Assembly: GCA_045128175.1 (NCBI GenBank) | Contig: JBGVRF010000172.1 | Coordinates: 1-12,867 of the forward strand | Source of the DNA: Scatosoma sp045128175 | Lineage (GTDB): Bacteria; Bacillota; Clostridia; Christensenellales; Borkfalkiaceae | Reading direction: 5' to 3' | DNA: 12,867 bases | Shown here: in pieces, positions 7,431 through 12,867 of the stretch | Position numbering within the stretch: position 1 is the first letter of the stretch | Layout: each line of letters opens with the position of its first letter | Made by a program: the position numbers and the translations under genes | Notes under the pieces: generated by a model | What the model saw: the letters and a program-made list of their open reading frames with translations, nothing else | Databases searched by the model: none | What the model was told of the DNA's origin: nothing

Positions 7431-7452
7431 CATTTGTCATTTCGGATATGAC
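7426..7452. repeat. Short inverted repeat upstream of first TIR gene, shared with 11872-11899
   Basis: The 21 bases at 7426-7446 are identical to 11872-11892. The core GTCAT...ATGAC (7436-7440 with 7448-7452) is a small palindrome. Each copy lies just before a promoter of a TIR gene (20 bases before the -35 box here). It may be a shared operator, a relic of duplication, or a chance copy of a dispersed repeat that begins TTTGTCATTTCG. Confidence 0.5.
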
Positions 7453-7471
7453 GTTCTTTTTGATAAAATTC

Positions 7472-7500
7472 TTGACTAATTTTGTAAATTATGATAAAAT
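7472..7500 (+). promoter_or_regulatory. Extended -10 promoter of the TIR-ATPase operon
   Basis: TTGACT (7472-7477), 17-base spacer, TGA directly before TAAAAT (7495-7500), which is an extended -10 element. The promoter at 11919-11947 has the same arrangement (TTGACA, 17 bases, TGA before TATACT). Transcription would start near 7507. Confidence 0.75.
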
Positions 7501-7537
7501 AATAGATATATAAAAGAAAGGATCGTAGAAACGCAAT

Positions 7538-10138
7538 ATGGAACTGTTTACTTGTAAAAAATGCGGCGGCGGGCTCATCGAACAGGGCGATTATTACGTG
7601 TGTCCGTCCTGCGGCGCGCGCTATACCAACGACGGAGCGCGAAAATATCGCGATGAACTGCGCAACGCGCTCGGCGAGGCATTCTATGAAGAAAAACAGG
7701 AGCAGTTGGCAAATTTGCGCCGTTTGCTTTGGAAAGAAACGCATGAAAAGTTCAGCGACGGCGACGCGATCAAGGACGTTTGTCGGAAGATCCGCGAGCT
7801 GGTCCCCGACGACACGGCGGCGGAGTTTTATTACAGCGTGTCCGACGGCAAAAGCAAGCGGATAAATAAATTTTTACAGTCTTTCAATATAGAAGAAGAT
7901 CCCGAATACGTAGAGGATTTCATTTTATATACGATCAAATCCTTGCGGAAGGAGAACATTGTATTTCTGCACGCTTTTTTGGAGAAAGCGAAAAACAAGG
8001 GCGTTCTTTCCCGCGATCGGTATCAGCGGTTATTGGACGAGCTGGAGGAGGAAGCGGAAGAGGTCGAAAATGGCGTTTACAACGTCAATTTGCCACGTAC
8101 GGTGTTCGTGCTGTATTCGGGCAAGGATATCGACAGAGTGACGGAGCTTGTTTCCAGACTGGAAAAATACGGATTCACCTGCTTTTTGGCAGCGCGCAAT
8201 TTACAGCACGGCAGAAACGCGGTGGCGAATTACGGTCCCTATCTTAAAACTGCGATCGACAACTGTCGTATCGTTTTGTTTGTATCCTCGAAAAATTCTT
8301 GCGATCAAGCTTGCGACGCGCTCAGCTTCGAGATGAAGTATATCAAGCAAAAGGATATCGAAGATCTCCCTGCGGAATATAAAAATTTGCCCTATAAGGA
8401 CGTTTCTATGGCGTACAAAAAACCGAGGATCGAATATCTGCTCGGGGCGAAGCGTGAAAGCGCGGATAAGGCGTCTGAGGACCTCGTAAAAGAGTTTTTT
8501 GGCACGCTCAGCTACTATCAGACGGAAGCCGCCGTTATCGAGCGTATCAACGAGATATTGAACGAAGAGCCGTATTTACCGGAGCCGCGTAAAGAAAAGA
8601 AGAAAGCAGATAAGAATGTAAAATTCTGTAAGACCTGCGGCGCGGAAAATCCGGCTTCGGCAAAATTCTGTTCCGCTTGCGCCAATGAAGAATTTTTGGC
8701 TACGTATGAAGAATTTGAAACGTTGCTTACCCAACAGGCAGCGGCGGAAGCGGCGGCGAAATCCCGCAAAAAGAAAAAGGAACAGGAAGCGGCGGCGGCT
8801 TTAGAAAGGCAACAGGCGAGAGAGGCTGCGAAAGAGGCGAAAAGGCAAGAAAGAGAAGAAAAAAGGAAAAAACGCCGGGAAAAAGCCCGTAAGGGATTTA
8901 ATACTTTCGTTACGTTTATTTTCCCTTTACTGTTGGCGACGGCGCTGATCGTATGCGGCGGATTTTTCGAAAACACGCGGCATTGGCTGATCGGCGCGGG
9001 CATTTTTGTGGCTTATACGGCGATCTCTCGTAGGATGGTACTACGACACATCGAAGACGGGGGGCCGTGGTTGTTCCTCGGCGCGCAGATCGCTTTGACC
9101 ATTGCCTGTATCCCTCTTTATTTTATCAACGATATTACGCGTACATACGCGACCTGCTTTGCAGCAAGTGTATTCGCGCCCTCGATTCTTATTTTCGTTC
9201 CTTTGAGAAGAATGATTAAAGAGATAAGGAAAACGGTGAAAGGATTTAAATGTCCTCGCGCGGTGGACGTGGCGTACACCTTTATCGGGATCGGCGGCGT
9301 GGTGTTGGATATTGCGATCGCCATGTGGTTTTCGGGTTTGGGGCGAACGTTGATCATTTCCGTCGGCGTACCTACCGTGTACGGATTGATCACCTGTTTG
9401 CACGGCTTATTTGTGGAGAATAGCGAAGGCTGGGCGGGGACCTTTTTTGCGATCAGTATTGCGCTGGGTGTTACGTCCTTCGTATTCTGTTGGATAAATC
9501 GCGACCTTACCTATTTTGCCGTGGGGATGTCGCTGGCTTGCGGGCTTTCCATATTTTTTACCGTCGATCGCCCTGATTTTTGGGGGTATTTTGACGGTAG
9601 CTATTGGTGGCTTTGTTGGGCGATCATATTTGTTATTGTTACCTTGCGGCTGTTTTTCGGTTGGTGGTTTACCGATTTTCGTGTGGATAAGAACGGCGTA
9701 TTGAAAGGCTACTACGGCAAGGGGGGAACCGTTTGTATCCCCGAAGGTGTAACAAGCATAGACGAAGAAGTATTTTATAATTGGACTGCTGCGGACGACT
9801 CGATAAAAGAAGTCGTGTTTCCGGACAGTTTACAAACGATTGGACCGCGGGCGTTTAATTATTGTCGCGGTTTGACAGAGGTCCGTATTCCTGACAGTGT
9901 AACCGAGATCGGCTTCGAGGCGGTTAACCGATGTGTCATAAAGACGGTGTATCTCGGGGCGGGATTGGCGAAAATCGGCGGCAGCTTGTTCTATCACTGT
10001 CCGATCGAAACCATCTATTATAACGGTACGCAGGAAGAATGGGAAGCGATCGAAAAAGTTCCTTATGTATATTTATTTACCTCGTACGAATGGGACGCGG
10101 GCATGGGCGATTACGAGCTGATTTTCTTGCAGGAATAA
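7538..10138 (+). CDS. Zinc ribbon-TIR-transmembrane-leucine-rich-repeat protein
   Basis: This 866-residue protein has an N-terminal zinc ribbon (Cys6, Cys9, Cys22, Cys25), a helical region (~33-180), and a TIR domain (~186-345) opening with LPRTVFVLYSGKD. It carries LQHGR (222-226), FVSSKNS and CDALSFEMKYI, where Glu265 is at the place expected for the TIR catalytic glutamate. A second zinc ribbon (Cys364, 367, 378, 381) leads to a charged Ala/Glu/Lys coiled coil (~395-452) and about eight membrane helices (~455-710). BspA/LRR_5-type leucine-rich repeats close the protein (~725-835: IPEGVTSIDEEVF, FPDSLQTIGPRAF, IPDSVTEIGFEAV). Known TIR enzymes cleave NAD+ or make signalling nucleotides; activity here is inferred. 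The ribosome binding site (GAAAGGA, 7516-7522) is 15 bases from the ATG, unusually far. The start is kept because the paralogue downstream begins with the same residues. First gene of a probable operon with the ATPase gene. Confidence 0.88.
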   Translation: MELFTCKKCGGGLIEQGDYYVCPSCGARYTNDGARKYRDELRNALGEAFYEEKQEQLANLRRLLWKETHEKFSDGDAIKDVCRKIRELVPDDTAAEFYYSVSDGKSKRINKFLQSFNIEEDPEYVEDFILYTIKSLRKENIVFLHAFLEKAKNKGVLSRDRYQRLLDELEEEAEEVENGVYNVNLPRTVFVLYSGKDIDRVTELVSRLEKYGFTCFLAARNLQHGRNAVANYGPYLKTAIDNCRIVLFVSSKNSCDQACDALSFEMKYIKQKDIEDLPAEYKNLPYKDVSMAYKKPRIEYLLGAKRESADKASEDLVKEFFGTLSYYQTEAAVIERINEILNEEPYLPEPRKEKKKADKNVKFCKTCGAENPASAKFCSACANEEFLATYEEFETLLTQQAAAEAAAKSRKKKKEQEAAAALERQQAREAAKEAKRQEREEKRKKRREKARKGFNTFVTFIFPLLLATALIVCGGFFENTRHWLIGAGIFVAYTAISRRMVLRHIEDGGPWLFLGAQIALTIACIPLYFINDITRTYATCFAASVFAPSILIFVPLRRMIKEIRKTVKGFKCPRAVDVAYTFIGIGGVVLDIAIAMWFSGLGRTLIISVGVPTVYGLITCLHGLFVENSEGWAGTFFAISIALGVTSFVFCWINRDLTYFAVGMSLACGLSIFFTVDRPDFWGYFDGSYWWLCWAIIFVIVTLRLFFGWWFTDFRVDKNGVLKGYYGKGGTVCIPEGVTSIDEEVFYNWTAADDSIKEVVFPDSLQTIGPRAFNYCRGLTEVRIPDSVTEIGFEAVNRCVIKTVYLGAGLAKIGGSLFYHCPIETIYYNGTQEEWEAIEKVPYVYLFTSYEWDAGMGDYELIFLQE

Positions 10139-10169
10139 AAACGGGTATACCAGGTATGCGTTGAATGAC

Positions 10170-10180
10170 AAAAGGAGGGG
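10170..10180 (+). promoter_or_regulatory. Strong ribosome binding site of the ATPase gene
   Basis: AAAAGGAGGGG at 10170-10180 lies immediately upstream of the ATG at 10184. The 45-base gap after the TIR gene has no terminator hairpin and no clear promoter, which favours co-transcription and fixes the start. Confidence 0.8.
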
Positions 10181-10183
10181 AAT

Positions 10184-11521
10184 ATGTCGGGGTGGTATTG
10201 TCAAAAATGCGGCGGTAAACTGAAATACGCAAACGTCGGACTTCTTTGCGGCCAATGCGGCGCGAAATACGTATTAAAATTGAAAAAGAGGGAAAACGTT
10301 TGGTCTTGGGCGCAACCGTATGCAAGACCAACCGAAGATCTGTTTGAGGGGATCTCCGACGACGCGATTCTTCCCGACGAGGCGTATATTACGGAAAAGC
10401 GGAATGAGATCATTGTCGAATTGTGGAAAAAAGGCTTTACTTCCGCGAAAATACATTCGATCGAATGCGGTTATTGTGCCTTTCGATGCTATATCGATAG
10501 TGGAAACAACGGAAAGCCCGATTATAAATGTTTGGAAACGCTTTTGAACGCGCTTCCGAACGACCGTGTGTATTTTGACAGGGATAAAAAGTTGTTTTGC
10601 GTGGAAACGACGTGGAAAAAAGCCTTTTCCATGCAGTTTGGAAAAATGTTTTCAGAGGCTTTTCAGGGGGATCGCGATATCGCTTGCGACGCGTTAGAAA
10701 TGGAATTTCCCATAGGCAGGTATGAGACGAACGAGATCGTAATGACCAATTTTGAGGAAATAAGAAGTCTATTGATAGGCGGCGCGCCCGATTCGGGAAA
10801 GACGATGCTTTTACATTCGGTGTTATTGGGCGTAGCGTCCCGATATTCGCCTGCACAGGCGCGGTTTTTGCTGATCGACGACAAGGAGGGCGGGCTGGTC
10901 TGTTATCGCGGTCTGCCGCATCTGCTTACGGGCGACGTGATCACGGATGCGGGGCAGGCGATGCGCGCGCTCGATTGGGCGATCGGGGAGATAGGACGAC
11001 GCGACAAGATGTTACAGGCATGTTTTCAGCCGTTGGAGTGGTATCACCGTTTCCCTGCTTTTAATGAAAGGCTGGATGCGGAAAGCCGCTTGCCCCGCCT
11101 TATCATCGTTATCGACGGGTATGATAGACTGTTTACAAAATATGGAGCGGAATTTATCCGTAAGACGCAACAGCTTGTCGGTGGAGCGAGGCAGGCAGGG
11201 GTGCATCTGATCATGACGACCAAGCATCCCGAAAACGTATTCGGACAACGTGATTTTTATTTTGTGTCCACCCGTTTTGTTTTTCATACGAAGCGGGAGC
11301 AGGATTCGGTCAATCTGACTCGTTTTGCGGGCGGGGAGGTGTTATATCCGCACGGGGAGTTTTTGTGGCGAGACGGCTCGAACCTTCTACCCACCAGGAT
11401 CACGGCGGCGTATGTGGACGCGCAACAAAAATTTCAGATCATCGAATATATCAAAACGCATAACGAAGCGAGCTTTGACGAGAAGGCAAAAAAATATATT
11501 GCAGACATTGTAACAGAGTAA
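10184..11521 (+). CDS. Zinc ribbon-FtsK/HerA-type P-loop ATPase
   Basis: This 445-residue protein has an N-terminal zinc ribbon with cysteines at 6, 9, 22 and 25, the same numbers as in the upstream TIR protein. An FtsK-alpha-like region (~70-180) precedes a motor domain. The Walker A motif is GAPDSGKT (200-207), followed by FLLIDDKEGGLVCYRGLPHL, which matches the FtsK pattern of IDpK, then Y, then PHLL. The Walker B strand is LIIVIDGYDRL (Asp311), with ARQAGVHLIMTTKHP (335-349) at the usual ARaaGIHLilATQRP motif. The residue after Asp311 is Gly312, where FtsK has the catalytic Glu. There are no N-terminal membrane helices and no C-terminal gamma DNA-reading domain. The FtsK/SpoIIIE family moves DNA or protein; whether this one hydrolyses ATP or only binds it is uncertain. 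Co-transcription with a TIR gene suggests a regulatory or sensing role rather than chromosome segregation. Confidence 0.85.
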   Translation: MSGWYCQKCGGKLKYANVGLLCGQCGAKYVLKLKKRENVWSWAQPYARPTEDLFEGISDDAILPDEAYITEKRNEIIVELWKKGFTSAKIHSIECGYCAFRCYIDSGNNGKPDYKCLETLLNALPNDRVYFDRDKKLFCVETTWKKAFSMQFGKMFSEAFQGDRDIACDALEMEFPIGRYETNEIVMTNFEEIRSLLIGGAPDSGKTMLLHSVLLGVASRYSPAQARFLLIDDKEGGLVCYRGLPHLLTGDVITDAGQAMRALDWAIGEIGRRDKMLQACFQPLEWYHRFPAFNERLDAESRLPRLIIVIDGYDRLFTKYGAEFIRKTQQLVGGARQAGVHLIMTTKHPENVFGQRDFYFVSTRFVFHTKREQDSVNLTRFAGGEVLYPHGEFLWRDGSNLLPTRITAAYVDAQQKFQIIEYIKTHNEASFDEKAKKYIADIVTE

Positions 11522-11534
11522 AAAACAAGGTGTG

Positions 11535-11568
11535 AAAAAAGCAGGCAGAAGGAATAGCTTGCTTTTTT
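11535..11568 (+). terminator. Rho-independent terminator of the TIR-ATPase operon
   Basis: AAAAAAGCAGGC (11535-11546) pairs with GCTTGCTTTTTT (11557-11568) over 12 positions with one G-T pair, around a 10-base loop, ending in six Ts. It starts 14 bases after the stop codon, so the operon ends before the second TIR gene. Confidence 0.85.
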
Positions 11569-11629
11569 GCGTCACTGTCACAACATATGATTGATTTTGA
11601 TGAATGGAAGAAGTATCGTCATACTTTAG

Positions 11630-11813
11630 CTATTTGACGAAGCCAAGCGGAGCGATGTGCCCGCGCCTCATTATCCGAGTGGAGCTGCAAAGCCGTGTAG
11701 TCGAGTGTATCTCCATACAAAATAAGGCATTATTTAAATGCGAGATACATCCACTCGTTTCGCTCGGTTGGTATGGCGGCTCAAAAACCACACCCAAATA
11801 AACCGATATGGCG
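11630..11813. repeat. Dispersed intergenic repeat, two diverging units
   Basis: The left unit lies in reverse orientation: GTAGTCGAGTGTATCT at 11697-11712 is the exact reverse complement of 551-566. The right unit is direct: GAGATACATCCACTCGTTTC from 11743, then CGCTCGG and TATGGCGG, matching 842-859. An AT-rich spacer (11714-11741) separates them, and the two halves can pair as a long imperfect hairpin. ACCGATATGGCG near 11802-11813 matches 881-892. This fills most of the gene-free stretch 11522-11993. A short open frame across it (11604-11801) reads through the repeat and is not considered a gene. Confidence 0.6.
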
Positions 11814-11871
11814 ATAGTTCGCTCACTTGAACGATAGATATTAAAAATCGAGCGTTTGTTGTGATATATTG

Positions 11872-11899
11872 TTTTTCATTTGTCATTTCGGAAGTGACA
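11872..11899. repeat. Short inverted repeat upstream of second TIR gene, shared with 7426-7452
   Basis: Bases 11872-11892 are identical to 7426-7446. Here the palindrome is longer: TGTCATTT (11881-11888) pairs with AAGTGACA (11892-11899) with one G-T pair, loop CGG. It ends 19 bases before the -35 box, almost the same distance as at the first TIR gene. Confidence 0.5.
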
Positions 11900-11918
11900 T
11901 ACAATGGGCAGGAAATCA

Positions 11919-11947
11919 TTGACAGGTCGTTTCAAATATGATATACT
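11919..11947 (+). promoter_or_regulatory. Extended -10 promoter of the second TIR gene
   Basis: TTGACA (11919-11924), 17-base spacer, TGA directly before TATACT (11942-11947). Transcription would start near 11954. The gene therefore has its own promoter, separate from the operon ahead of it. Confidence 0.8.
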
Positions 11948-11993
11948 GATAAAGTAAAGTTAACAAACGGAAAAACAAAAGAGGTCGAAGGAA

Positions 11994-12867
11994 ATGAAGT
12001 TGGAAGAGTTTACTTGTAAAAAGTGCGGTTGCGGACTGGAGGCGAACGGCGACGGTTTTTATAAATGCCCGGCTTGCGCTGCGGAATATATGCGCGAGGA
12101 CGTAGAGAAGTACAAGAAAGAGTTGCAGGATATGTTCGGACAGGAAAAAGCCGAGCGGCTTGCCAATCTTCGTCAAATGCTGTGGGCGGCGACGCATGAG
12201 GAGTATATTTCCAGCGAACAGATCCTTTCTGTTTGTAAGGATATCAAGAAGATCGTGCCGGACGACTTTTCCGCGAATTTTTACGAGGTGGCGAACGGCG
12301 GCAACAGCAAGGACGTGACTGCTTTTCTCAAGCGAATGGACGTCGTGCGTTTTGCCGATCACGTAGACGACGTGATCGATTTTATGATCAGATCGTTGCG
12401 CAGCGAATATTTATACGCCGTCAATCAGCTGGTGGAGCGCGCGTATAAGCGGACGGATCTGGACAAATACAACGAAAAGACGTCGAAATTGGCGGAAGAG
12501 GTGAAAAAGGTCGAAGAGGGCGTTTATAACCTCGATCTGCCCCGCGACGTATTCATTGCGTATTCCAGCAGGGATATGGATTGTTGCGGTCGCGATTACG
12601 TGGACGAACTGACGCAGTTTTTGGAGGCACAGGGACTCAGCTGTTTTGTCGCGCTCCGAAACCTGCAACACGGCCGCGGTGCGGTGGAGAATTATCAATC
12701 CGCTTTGAATAAAGCAATGAACAACAGCAAGGTGTTCGTGTTCATCTCTTCAAAGTATTCGAGAAATCCGGGTTGCGACGCGATGAAGCGGGAGATCCCG
12801 TACATAAAGAAAAAGGACATCGAAAACGCGCCTTTCGGGTTTAAAAACGATTATGAGGGGATGCCGT
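11994..12867 (+). CDS. Second zinc ribbon-TIR protein (3' end outside window)
   Basis: The frame starts at ATG 11994 and stays open to the window end, giving 291 residues. The zinc ribbon has Cys8, Cys11, Cys25 and Cys28. The helical region shares blocks with the first TIR protein: LANLRQMLW against LANLRRLLW, VPDD, and EEGVYNLDLPRDVF against ENGVYNVNLPRTVF. The TIR domain (~182 onward) has FIAYSSRDMD, RNLQHGRGAVENY, FISSKYS and CDAMKREIPYIKKKDIE, with Glu267 in line with Glu265 of the paralogue. The ribosome binding site is AGAGG (11980-11984), nine bases from the ATG, or the closer GAAGGA (11987-11992). The downstream part is not visible, so it is unknown whether it also has membrane helices and LRRs. 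It is a clear paralogue from an older duplication, with conserved motifs but many substitutions between them. Confidence 0.85.
   Translation, partial: MKLEEFTCKKCGCGLEANGDGFYKCPACAAEYMREDVEKYKKELQDMFGQEKAERLANLRQMLWAATHEEYISSEQILSVCKDIKKIVPDDFSANFYEVANGGNSKDVTAFLKRMDVVRFADHVDDVIDFMIRSLRSEYLYAVNQLVERAYKRTDLDKYNEKTSKLAEEVKKVEEGVYNLDLPRDVFIAYSSRDMDCCGRDYVDELTQFLEAQGLSCFVALRNLQHGRGAVENYQSALNKAMNNSKVFVFISSKYSRNPGCDAMKREIPYIKKKDIENAPFGFKNDYEGMP

Noticed and set aside
11604..11801. 65-codon open frame between the ATPase and the second TIR gene
   Set aside because: It reads through the dispersed inverted repeat, has no convincing ribosome binding site, and its product shows no recognisable feature.

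Overview
The window looks like part of a chromosome from an anaerobic, Gram-positive-type member of the Bacillota (Clostridia). The evidence is near-consensus sigma-A promoters with 17-base spacers, strong AGGAGG-type ribosome binding sites, hairpin-plus-T-run terminators, and a very large secreted protein with a C-terminal membrane segment and a lysine tail. A gut Clostridia lineage would fit, but that is inference and no marker gene is present. All genes seen are on the + strand. No tRNA, rRNA, CRISPR array, transposase or integrase was seen.

Left part (1-2740): the window opens inside the 3' end of a gene for a cysteine/histidine-repeat protein that resembles the extracellular repeats of the big surface protein further on. 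After its terminator comes about 540 bases without a gene, holding several copies of a dispersed, inverted intergenic repeat. Two short-chain dehydrogenase/reductase (SDR) genes follow. The second has its own consensus promoter and a perfect 13-bp hairpin terminator.

Middle (2811-7430): a self-contained transcription unit encodes a 1472-residue mosaic surface protein. In order it has a signal peptide, a choice-of-anchor L domain, Ig-like and InlB-type repeats, a tandem array of Cys/His repeats, an internal amidotransferase/flavodoxin-like domain, more repeats, a cohesin-like domain, a second Cys/His array and a C-terminal membrane anchor.

Right part (7472-12867) is the most interesting region. 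Three consecutive genes all begin with the same kind of four-cysteine zinc ribbon. (1) An 866-residue protein carries zinc ribbon, helical region, TIR domain, second zinc ribbon, charged coiled coil, about eight membrane helices and BspA-type leucine-rich repeats. (2) A 445-residue FtsK/HerA-type P-loop ATPase lies 45 bases downstream, with a strong ribosome binding site and no terminator between, so it is probably co-transcribed. (3) After a terminator, another set of dispersed repeats and a promoter like that of gene 1, there is a second zinc ribbon-TIR protein, cut by the window edge. TIR effector, membrane anchor, possible LRR sensor and ATPase together suggest an uncharacterised signalling or immune (possibly anti-phage) system. 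That function is a hypothesis; domain identities and gene order are what the sequence supports.
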